NCBI GenBank assembly: GCA_030151365.1
Contig: JASLDW010000080.1
Coordinates: 1 to 32,968, forward strand
Direction of reading: 5' to 3'
DNA from: Lysobacter sp.
GTDB taxonomy: Bacteria > Pseudomonadota > Gammaproteobacteria > Xanthomonadales > Xanthomonadaceae
Length of the DNA: 32,968 nt
In this document: one piece after another, positions 23,982-31,253 of the stretch
How the letters are laid out: each line of letters opens with the position of its first letter
Position numbering within the stretch: the first letter of the stretch is position 1
Notes under the pieces: model-generated
The model's database searches: none
Seen by the model: only the letters and a program-made list of their open reading frames with translations
Told to the model about the DNA's origin: nothing
Made by a program: the position numbers and the translations under genes

Positions 23982-25882
23982 CACTTCGGCTCCGCGACGA
24001 TCTGCACCACTTCGGCTTCGAAGCCGAAGACATCGACGGCACGCACGCAGACTTTGCGATCGCCGGCCTTGCGGGGAACGGTGAAGCGGGCGCTATCGAC
24101 CACGCGCAGGGCATCGCCATCATTGGCGACGTTGCCGCGATAGTCCTGCCACACCGATCGGAAGACCTGGCCGTCGTAATCGGGATCGACCGCCCAGTAT
24201 TCGATCAGCGCCAACGGCTCGGCATTCATCACCTTGACCAGCTTGGCGCGATTGGCCTCGTCCAGGTTGATCGCTTCCGGCGACAGAAGCACATAGTTGT
24301 CGAGTGCAACCTTCAGCAATTCGTCGCTTTCGCTGCGTTCGCGTACGATCGGCTTCAGTGTCAGGTATTGCAGGCTGGAGAAGCGCACTTGTCCGCGCAA
24401 TTTGTCGATGCCGCCCTTCTTGCGCAGGCGGTCAAGCAGGTCTGGCGGGATCACCAGTACTTCGAGGTTCTTGTCGTTGAGCGCGGCAATGCTCTGGCCG
24501 ATGGAGGGTTCGAAATTCCAGCCAAGCACCACCACCCGGTCCCAGCCGCCAAGCAACTGGTCGCGCTGGGCGATGGCCTTGCGCAAGGTGGCATCGCCGG
24601 TCAGTTTGTTGGGCGAATCCACCAGCACTAGGGTCTTCTTGCCGGCGAAGACGATCTTGCCGAGATTGCGCAGCGGATTGTCGTCGGGATCGAGCGGTTG
24701 CGCACCGAACAGCGACAACACGATTTCCGACAGGTCGCCGATGCGGAAGGCGCGGCCCAGGTGCGACTTCGCGGTTTCGACCTGATAGTCGCCGATGGCC
24801 TGATACAGGAACGGCTTGGCATCCTGGTCGATCAGTCGCTTGCGCATGATCATGCAGGCAGGTTTGCCGAGGTCGGTAGTGATCCATCGACGGCCGAGTT
24901 TCTCGGCGACGGCGGCGGTGGTTCCGGATCCGCCGAAGAAATCTACAACGAGATCGCCTGCGTTCGATGACGTCGTGAGAATTCGTTCAAGGAGCGCAGG
25001 TGGTTTTTGAGTTTGATAATCGACTTTGTCAGGAGCCCATCCAGTGACTGTCTTTACATCCGTCCACCAGTCGGTAACCGGAGTACCGCGATCGAGGTCA
25101 ATGTCCAGATTTTCACGCTTGCCAGAGTTATAGGTGCTGACTTTTCCTACTTGTTGAGTGTTCTCGGCATACGGTCGGAATACTGGCTGGTAGGTCCATG
25201 TCGAGCCTTTTGCATAGCGCAGCAGCACGTCATGCTTTCGGGGAAAGTCTTGCTTGGGTGTTGCTCCGCCCGAATAGCACCATACGATTTCATTCCGGAA
25301 TTGATCCTTCCCAAACAGGTCATCCAGAACAAGCTTCACATAATGCGATGTATGCCAGTCGAGATGGGTGTAAAGCTGTCCCGTATCCGCCAGCAACTCC
25401 CGCATCAACACCAGTCGCGGCACAATCATCGCCAGGTATGAAGCGGTGCCGTCCGACCAGGTATCCGAATACGCGAACTGTTCGATCACAGTCGGGCGCT
25501 GCTCCAGCTCGACGCCTGGCAGCGTGACCTTGGTGCGGTAGTCGGCCTTGGAATCGAAGGGCGGATCGATGTAGATCAGGTCGACTTTGCCGCGCAGGCT
25601 CGGCGTGTTGTCGTCGCCGGCCAGCAACGCGGCCATCGCCAGCAGGTTGTCGCCATAGATCAGGCGATTGATCCACTCGCCGTCGCTTTCACCCGCCAAT
25701 CGTTCCCGGCGCCGCGATTGTGCGATCCAGTCGGTGGCGGCTACATCCTTGGACGGGAGCACCCATTCGCGCGTCTGCAATCGCACTCGATGCCGCCCCT
25801 CCAGGGATTCGAGAATGCGTTCGGCCTGCCGACGGCCCTCCTTGACGATTTCCGGCAATTGGTCGAGCAGGGACTTGGGCAT
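23981..25882 (-). CDS. mod: Type III restriction-modification DNA methyltransferase, Mod subunit
   Basis: 633 residues. Mod methylates one strand of an asymmetric site (usually N6-adenine) and gives the Res-Mod complex its specificity. Motif order is that of beta-class enzymes: catalytic motif IV DPPF (106-109) first, SAM-binding motif I DFFGGSGTT (314-322) later. The target-recognition region lies between, about residues 168-307, where base composition drops sharply (see findings). I see no simple tandem repeat that would make the gene phase-variable. ATG 25882 has only a weak ribosome site. The promoter region is shared with a divergent regulator. Confidence 0.93.
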   Translation of the reverse strand: MPKSLLDQLPEIVKEGRRQAERILESLEGRHRVRLQTREWVLPSKDVAATDWIAQSRRRERLAGESDGEWINRLIYGDNLLAMAALLAGDDNTPSLRGKVDLIYIDPPFDSKADYRTKVTLPGVELEQRPTVIEQFAYSDTWSDGTASYLAMIVPRLVLMRELLADTGQLYTHLDWHTSHYVKLVLDDLFGKDQFRNEIVWCYSGGATPKQDFPRKHDVLLRYAKGSTWTYQPVFRPYAENTQQVGKVSTYNSGKRENLDIDLDRGTPVTDWWTDVKTVTGWAPDKVDYQTQKPPALLERILTTSSNAGDLVVDFFGGSGTTAAVAEKLGRRWITTDLGKPACMIMRKRLIDQDAKPFLYQAIGDYQVETAKSHLGRAFRIGDLSEIVLSLFGAQPLDPDDNPLRNLGKIVFAGKKTLVLVDSPNKLTGDATLRKAIAQRDQLLGGWDRVVVLGWNFEPSIGQSIAALNDKNLEVLVIPPDLLDRLRKKGGIDKLRGQVRFSSLQYLTLKPIVRERSESDELLKVALDNYVLLSPEAINLDEANRAKLVKVMNAEPLALIEYWAVDPDYDGQVFRSVWQDYRGNVANDGDALRVVDSARFTVPRKAGDRKVCVRAVDVFGFEAEVVQIVAEPK

Positions 25883-25906
25883 GGACCGGAATGGCAGGCA
25901 AAGACC

Positions 25907-25957
25907 CTTCCAATGAAAGCAAATCTTTCAATTAATTGAAAGTACAACTTTCCAATT
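25907..25957. promoter_or_regulatory. Palindromic operator region between mod and the XRE regulator
   Basis: A perfect 18-bp palindrome, CTTTCAATTAATTGAAAG, lies at 25925-25942, almost exactly midway between the two divergent start codons (about 51 and 54 bases away). Related half-sites flank it: CTTCCAATGAAAG at 25907-25919 and CTTTCCAATT at 25948-25957. The stretch is AT-rich against a GC-rich background. This is the expected layout for an operator bound by the adjacent dimeric HTH protein; binding itself is inferred. I do not assign -35 or -10 boxes. Confidence 0.7.
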
Positions 25958-25987
25958 CGTGCGGAATGGCTCCTAACGTCCTGATCC

Positions 25988-26380
25988 ATGAAGGACGAGA
26001 AAGCGGAATTTGCGAAACGGCTGCGCATGGCCCTGAAAGCGGCCGACATCGAGCCCAGCGCCGCAGTGCTCGAGAAACGCTTCAATTCCCGCCACGGTGG
26101 TGCGCCGGTGACCGCGCAAGCGATTTCGCAGTGGCTCAATGGGCGGGTGATGCCGCGCCAGGACAAGATTCGTACGCTGGCGGGCATCGTCGGGCTCGAC
26201 CCCAGGGAGTTGCAGTACGGCAACTCGAGTCGTACCGGCGAAGCGAGGCAGGACTGGGCTGCGGGCTTGGCACCCCAGGATCGCGCCATGGTCGACGGCT
26301 ATCTCACGTTGCCCGCATCACAACGCAAGCTCGTGCGCGAACTGGTATCGACGCTCGCCGAAGGCGCCGGACGGAAATAA
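25988..26380 (+). CDS. XRE-family helix-turn-helix regulator, probable controller of the R-M system
   Basis: 130 residues. An XRE/HTH_3 DNA-binding domain occupies about 7-75: FAKRLRMALKAA forms helix 1, VTAQAISQWLNGRVMP the helix-turn-helix, and DKIRTLAGIVGLDPREL the closing helices. The C-terminal 50 residues are helical and may mediate dimerisation. It is longer than typical controller (C) proteins of R-M systems (about 80 residues), closer to stand-alone repressors. It diverges from mod across a palindromic gap, suggesting that it sets mod-res expression and its own. No Shine-Dalgarno sequence precedes ATG 25988, so a leaderless mRNA is possible. A strong terminator follows. Confidence 0.8.
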   Translation: MKDEKAEFAKRLRMALKAADIEPSAAVLEKRFNSRHGGAPVTAQAISQWLNGRVMPRQDKIRTLAGIVGLDPRELQYGNSSRTGEARQDWAAGLAPQDRAMVDGYLTLPASQRKLVRELVSTLAEGAGRK

Positions 26381-26398
26381 GCGGCACAAGCGCCCAAC

Positions 26399-26425
26399 AA
26401 AAAGCCGCCCATCAGGCGGCTTTTT
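26399..26425. terminator. Bidirectional rho-independent terminator
   Basis: AAAAAGCCGCC (26399-26409), loop CATCA and GGCGGCTTTTT (26415-26425) form a perfect 11-bp stem with A and T tracts on both sides. It can stop both the XRE gene and the convergent sugar transporter gene, and marks the right border of the R-M segment. Confidence 0.92.
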
Positions 26426-26449
26426 GTTTCACTGCAATGAATCCGACAG

Positions 26450-27901
26450 TCAGTGCCCGCCCGCGCCGGCCGCCACCTTTTCCAGGTCGATGCCCTGCGC
26501 CTTGATCTGCTTCGCGGCGAACCACGAGTAGAAGGCCAGGTAGGCGAAGCAACCGAAGCCGACCAGGTAGCTCAGCTGGATGCCGATGTGTTCGGACAGC
26601 CAGCCCTGGAACATGCTGACCAGGCCGCCGCCCATGATCATCATGATCAGGAAGCTGGAGCCGGTGCCGGTATGGCGACCGAGACCGGTGATGGCCAGCG
26701 TGAAGATGCATGGCCACATCACGCTGCAGGCCAGGCCGCCGCAGACGAAGGCGAGGGCGCTGAGCATGCCGGAAGTGAGCATGCCGACGGCCAGTGCGGT
26801 GAGGCCGAGCACGGCGAAGTACAGCAGCATGCGCGCCGGGTTGCCGTGGCTGGCCAGGGCGGTCACCGCCATGATGGCGATCGGGATCACGTAGAGATGG
26901 AACTGCGAGGTGTCGCGCTGGGCGACGGCATTGACGGCGAGGTAGACCCCGAAGGCGAGGAACGGGAACAGCAGGATCAGCGCTTTCTGCAACGCGCCCT
27001 TGGCGCCGAGCACGCCGGGGATGCCGGTCCAGCGGCCCATCATCAGGCTGGCCCAGAACAACGAAATGAAGGGCGCCACCTGCGAGGTCTGGATGTTGAG
27101 GTTGTGCTCGAGGTATGCGGGCAGGTTGCCTGCGGTGGAGACTTCGACGCCGACGTAGAGGAAGATCGCCAGCATGCCGAGCACCAGCTGTGGATAGGCG
27201 AACACCGAAGGGCGCTGGATCAGCTTGCTGGCGTCCTCGGCCTCCTCCTCGGCGACCTTGTCGAGGTCGAGTTTGTTCGGCACCGAGGAGAACTTGAGGA
27301 TCGCGGCGACGATCAGGAATGCCGCGCCGAGGAACAAGTACGGCGTCTTGACGTTCCCGATGTTGGCGGTGGCATTGCTGGCGGTGGCGCTGCCGAAGAT
27401 GGCGTAGCTGACCAGCAGCGGGCCGATGGTGGTGCCGAAGTTGTTGACGCCGCCGGCCATGTTGAGGCGCTGCGCGCCGGTGCTGGGATCGCCCATCACG
27501 ATCGCCAGCGGGTTGGCGGCGATCTGCTGCAGGGAAAAGCCCAGGGCCACCACGAACAGGCCGGAGAGCATCAGTGCGAAGGAGCCGAGGTTTGCGGCCG
27601 GGATGAACAGCAGGGTACCGAGCGCCGAAATCACCAGTCCGAGGCAGATGCCGTTCTTGTAGCCGATCCGGTTCAACAGGTCGGCGCCCGAGATCTTGGA
27701 ATACAGGAAATAGATCGCCGAGCCGACGGCATAGGCGATGTAGAAAGCGTTGGACACCCACTGGCTTTCCACCTGCGTGAGGTTGAAGGCCTTCTTGAAC
27801 ACCGGGATCAGGATGTCGTTGCTGGCGGCGACGAAGCCCCAGAAGAAGAACACGGTGATGAGCACGCCGAACTGCGACCAGCGGGTTTGTTGCTTCGTCA
27901 T
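26450..27901 (-). CDS. MFS sugar transporter of the FucP/GluP (FHS) family
   Basis: 483 residues with about 12 membrane helices in two bundles and a charged central loop (about 205-230, KLDLDKVAEEEAEDASKL). The N-terminal FFFWGFVAASNDILIPVFKK and the GGVNNFGTTIGPL segment are typical of the fucose-galactose-glucose:H+ symporter family. It imports a hexose or related sugar with protons through the inner membrane; the precise sugar cannot be read off, and fucP or gluP would be over-naming. No sugar kinase or LacI regulator adjoins it, so it is not in an evident catabolic cluster here. ATG 27901 lacks a strong ribosome site. Confidence 0.88.
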   Translation of the reverse strand: MTKQQTRWSQFGVLITVFFFWGFVAASNDILIPVFKKAFNLTQVESQWVSNAFYIAYAVGSAIYFLYSKISGADLLNRIGYKNGICLGLVISALGTLLFIPAANLGSFALMLSGLFVVALGFSLQQIAANPLAIVMGDPSTGAQRLNMAGGVNNFGTTIGPLLVSYAIFGSATASNATANIGNVKTPYLFLGAAFLIVAAILKFSSVPNKLDLDKVAEEEAEDASKLIQRPSVFAYPQLVLGMLAIFLYVGVEVSTAGNLPAYLEHNLNIQTSQVAPFISLFWASLMMGRWTGIPGVLGAKGALQKALILLFPFLAFGVYLAVNAVAQRDTSQFHLYVIPIAIMAVTALASHGNPARMLLYFAVLGLTALAVGMLTSGMLSALAFVCGGLACSVMWPCIFTLAITGLGRHTGTGSSFLIMMIMGGGLVSMFQGWLSEHIGIQLSYLVGFGCFAYLAFYSWFAAKQIKAQGIDLEKVAAGAGGH

Positions 27902-27942
27902 GGGAGGCTGTCTTCGTGGGAGGCAAACGGGGCTAGGCTAGC

Positions 27943-27953
27943 ATCGAATCGAT
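27943..27953. promoter_or_regulatory. Possible operator in the fucP-like/ubiE divergent gap
   Basis: The 140-base gap 27902-28041 contains a perfect inverted repeat ATCGA-A-TCGAT (27943-27953), next to a tandem GGCTA-GGCTA at 27931-27940. It lies about 42 bases upstream of the transporter start, a common place for a repressor site. It is short and could be chance; no clear -10/-35 was found. Confidence 0.25.
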
Positions 27954-28041
27954 CCAATGCAGGGGTATCCGTCCATGCTGCGCCACAGCATCGGCGGGGC
28001 CGCGACGGCCCGTTCCGGCGGCGGATGCGATAATCGCGATC

Positions 28042-28803
28042 ATGAGCACATCCAACGACAAATCCGGCACCACCCATTTCGGCTATCGCGACGTCCCGGT
28101 GGGCGAGAAGCAGAAGCTGGTGGGCGAGGTCTTCACCTCGGTGGCCGGCAAGTACGACCTGATGAACGACCTGATGTCGCTGGGCATCCATCGGGCGTGG
28201 AAGCGCTACTTCGTCGCCACGTCATCGGTGTCGCGCGGCGATCGCGTGCTCGACCTCGCCGGCGGCACCGGCGACATCGCCGCCCTGCTGCGCGATCGCG
28301 TCGGCGATGCGGGCGAGATCGTGCTCGGCGACATCAATGGTTCGATGTTGAAAGTCGGGCGCGACCGCATGACCGACCGCGGCAACGTCGACGGCTTCGA
28401 ATACGTGCAGTGCAACGCCGAGGCGCTGCCGTTCCCGGACGCCAGCTTCGACCTCGTCACCATCGCCTTCGGGTTGCGCAACGTCACCGACAAGGACGCC
28501 GCCCTGCGCGACATGCATCGCGTGTTGAAGGTCGGCGGCCAGGCGCGCGTGCTCGAGTTCTCCCAGGTCACCGCCGACTGGTTCAAGCCGATCTACGATT
28601 TCCACAGCTTCAAGGTGCTGCCGCACCTCGGCAAGCTGTTCGCCGGCGACAGCGACAGCTATCAGTACCTCGCCGAATCGATCCGCAAGCATCCGCCGCA
28701 GGATGAGCTCAAGTCGATGATGCAGGCGGCCGGCTTCGCGCGCTGCGACTACCGCAATCTGTCGGGCGGCATCGTCGCCATTCACACCGGCTACAAGGTC
28801 TGA
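28042..28803 (+). CDS. ubiE: Ubiquinone/menaquinone C-methyltransferase UbiE
   Basis: 253 residues, normal length. It methylates 2-polyprenyl-6-methoxy-1,4-benzoquinol (ubiquinone pathway) and demethylmenaquinone, using SAM. Family signatures are FTSVAGKYDLMNDLMSLG near the N-terminus, SAM motif I VLDLAGGTGDIA (69-80), IAFGLRNVTDK, RVLKVGGQARVLEFSQ and the C-terminal GGIVAIHTGYKV. It stands alone here; the usual partners ubiJ and ubiB are not adjacent. It converges on the next gene with a 33-base gap and no clear terminator. Confidence 0.96.
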   Translation: MSTSNDKSGTTHFGYRDVPVGEKQKLVGEVFTSVAGKYDLMNDLMSLGIHRAWKRYFVATSSVSRGDRVLDLAGGTGDIAALLRDRVGDAGEIVLGDINGSMLKVGRDRMTDRGNVDGFEYVQCNAEALPFPDASFDLVTIAFGLRNVTDKDAALRDMHRVLKVGGQARVLEFSQVTADWFKPIYDFHSFKVLPHLGKLFAGDSDSYQYLAESIRKHPPQDELKSMMQAAGFARCDYRNLSGGIVAIHTGYKV

Positions 28804-28836
28804 GGTAGCGATGCGGGCGCGGCCGCAGGTTCGTGC

Positions 28837-31098
28837 CTACGGTTGCCAGCCGTAACTCAGCTTCACGAACACGCTGCGCGTGTTGCCGAACAGGTTCAGA
28901 TGCTCGTCGTCCATGAAGGCGCCGTAGGAAGCGCCCGCGTATAGCGCGGTGCGGGGATTCACCTTGTACGAATACACCAGCTGCGCGGCCCAGTCGCGCG
29001 CGGTCGCGTTGACCGCTTGGGGGTAAAGCGCCTGGTTGCGCAGCACTTCGCTGCCTTGCAGGGTCAGGCGCAAGCGCTGGCGCGGATCGAATTGCCAGCT
29101 GCCACCGGCGTTGACCACGGTGGCCTCGAACGCGGTGCCGCCGTCGCGGCGCATGCGCTGGCGGATGATGTCCCAGTCCAGCGCGATGCCGCGACCGATA
29201 TTGGCGTTTCCGAACAATTCGACCATGGTGCGTTGGCCGGTCTTGTTCGCGGCCTGGTCGATCAGCGTGCCCGCTTGCAGGTAGGCACCGAGTTGCAGGT
29301 TGCCGGTCGGGCGGAAGTTGGCGTTGATGTCGGAATAGTGTTCGTCGAACAGCCTGCCGTTCCAGTACGCCACCCGGGTCAGCCCGTGCAAGCGGATATT
29401 GCTCTGCATCGGACCTTGCGCGGTGACCTGCGCTTCGAGCTCGCGTTCCAGCAGTTGCCCGTCGTAGCTGTGGGTAATGTCCCAGTCGGCGTACAGGTTG
29501 ATCTTGTTGAAGGCCGAGTCGTCGCGGTACCAGGTGTGTTCGCCGCCGATCAGCGATTTGTCGTAACCCACCCTGCCGATGAAGCCGAGGTCGGCGCGGA
29601 AGCCGGGATCGATGTCTTCATGCCAGGTGGTGAAACCCCAGTTGCGGTTGCCGAAGTTGTACGCCACCCGCCAGGCATCGCCCGCCGGTTTCGCGTCGTT
29701 GCCGAGGTCGTTCGCGTAGATGCCCACGATGTCCGCCGGATACTCGGACTGGCTGTGCAGGAATTGCGCGGTGGCGGTATGCGAGCCCTGCTGCCAGCGT
29801 GCATCCAGCCCGGCCACGTTGTTGTCGTAATCGTCGCCACGGCGGAAGGTGCCGATCGCGCCGACGCTGAGGTGCGTGTTGAAGTCGTAGCGATAGCGGC
29901 CCACCGCAACGTCGACCTTTTCGTTCAACGCGCTGAAGCCGGAGCCTTGGGTGCCGGGCACCAGCACCTGCGGTTCGGCATCGCGGGCGATGATCGCGCC
30001 GTAGGTATTGCCGCCGCTGCGTCCGGTCACGCGCAGGCCGTAATCGGGGCTGGCGATCTGGCGCGTGTAGAGCACGTTGAACGGGCTGTTGAAGTAATCG
30101 GCGCCTTCCAGGAAGAACGGACGTTTTTCCTGGTAGAACAGGGCGAAGCTGTTGTTGACGGTCAGTTGCAGCTGGTCGGTTTCGACTTGCGAGAAATCCG
30201 GGTTGATGGTGGCGTTCAAGGTCATCGCCGGCGATGGCGCCCAGCTGACGTCCACGCCGGGTTCGATCGAGGTCTTCTCGCTGTGCCACGCCGATCCGGC
30301 GACGCTTCGGGTCTGTTCCTTGCCGACGACGAGCGTGGGCACGATCTCCAGATTGCGACCCTGCCGCGCGCCGGCCAGGCCGGTGTACTTGCCCCATTCG
30401 CACTCGAAGCAGTTCGAGGCGCGCGGCACGAGGTGGCTGGTGAGCTGGTGGCGCTTGTTGCGCGGCCAGTTGCGGAACAGCGAGATGCCCCAGTGCTGTT
30501 CGCCGTTGTTGACGGGGAAGCGCAGGGTGGAGAACGGAATGCGCATCTCGACGTCATAGCCTTCCGCGGTGATGCGCCCGGCACTCTCCCACTTGCCGTC
30601 CCAGCTCGAATCCTCCTGGTTGTCGGTGTTGGATTCGTCGCGGATGATGTCGCCCTGAACGCCCAGGGGGTTCGTCACCAGCTCGTAGCCGCGGCGGTGA
30701 TCGTTGAAGGTATCGAGGAACACGCCGACCCAGTCGTCGTTGAACATCGCGTCGCGATCGCGCAGGTGCGCGCGGATCGACGTCGGATCCGGGTCGAGCG
30801 CGTGGAACGACACGTACAGCGCATCCGCGGTGTAGCCGATGCGCACGATGGTCTTCACGGGCGCCGGGGTGTTGTCGCCGGGCTGGATGTCGTAGGCGAT
30901 CTCCTGCACCAACGCGCCCTGCCACGCGGCATCGTCGAGCTTGCCGTCGATCGCGATGTCGCCTTGCAGCTTGGGGATGCTGCCACCGGGCACGTAGCGG
31001 GCATCCGCGGTCGGCGTGGCGGATGTCTGCGCGAAGGCGGGGCTGCCCAAGGCGGACAGGCAGGCGAGCGCAAGGGCGCAGTGTCGAATCGGAAGCAT
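28837..31098 (-). CDS. DUF5916 outer-membrane protein with N-terminal carbohydrate-binding (CBM9-like) domain
   Basis: 753 residues. A signal peptide (about 1-24, ending AFA) leads into a CBM9-like beta-sandwich (about 35-220, with DGKLDDAAWQGA, LYVSFHALDPDP and the EMRIPFSTLRF strand). The remainder, from about 245, is DUF5916: EKRPFFLEGADYF is its best-known signature, followed by many alternating amphipathic strands ending LSYGWQP, which suggests an outer-membrane beta-barrel. Function is unknown; proposed roles include binding or import of glycans. ATG 31098 starts the signal peptide properly; an in-frame TTG at 31110 is less likely. No ribosome site is strong. Confidence 0.85.
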   Translation of the reverse strand: MLPIRHCALALACLSALGSPAFAQTSATPTADARYVPGGSIPKLQGDIAIDGKLDDAAWQGALVQEIAYDIQPGDNTPAPVKTIVRIGYTADALYVSFHALDPDPTSIRAHLRDRDAMFNDDWVGVFLDTFNDHRRGYELVTNPLGVQGDIIRDESNTDNQEDSSWDGKWESAGRITAEGYDVEMRIPFSTLRFPVNNGEQHWGISLFRNWPRNKRHQLTSHLVPRASNCFECEWGKYTGLAGARQGRNLEIVPTLVVGKEQTRSVAGSAWHSEKTSIEPGVDVSWAPSPAMTLNATINPDFSQVETDQLQLTVNNSFALFYQEKRPFFLEGADYFNSPFNVLYTRQIASPDYGLRVTGRSGGNTYGAIIARDAEPQVLVPGTQGSGFSALNEKVDVAVGRYRYDFNTHLSVGAIGTFRRGDDYDNNVAGLDARWQQGSHTATAQFLHSQSEYPADIVGIYANDLGNDAKPAGDAWRVAYNFGNRNWGFTTWHEDIDPGFRADLGFIGRVGYDKSLIGGEHTWYRDDSAFNKINLYADWDITHSYDGQLLERELEAQVTAQGPMQSNIRLHGLTRVAYWNGRLFDEHYSDINANFRPTGNLQLGAYLQAGTLIDQAANKTGQRTMVELFGNANIGRGIALDWDIIRQRMRRDGGTAFEATVVNAGGSWQFDPRQRLRLTLQGSEVLRNQALYPQAVNATARDWAAQLVYSYKVNPRTALYAGASYGAFMDDEHLNLFGNTRSVFVKLSYGWQP

Positions 31099-31253
31099 GC
31101 GTCGATGCAAGGCGGTGGGCTTGCGTCAACGGTGCATGAATGCGGACAGAAACAGGAGTGCTGCAAGTCGGGGTGACGATGGTCATGTCGCGCGAACGGC
31201 AGCGTCAGACCCGCGGCGCTAAACTCGGAGGTTTCCGTCACCCGGTGCCTCCC

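Noticed and set aside
23981..25882. Phase-variable repeat tract in mod
   Set aside because: Many Type III mod genes switch by simple repeats, but no tandem tetra- or pentanucleotide run or long homopolymer is visible in this gene or its upstream gap.
26453..28033. 526-codon plus-strand frame opposite the sugar transporter
   Set aside because: It is antisense to a clear 12-helix transporter and has low-complexity His/Glu/Gly composition without any domain.
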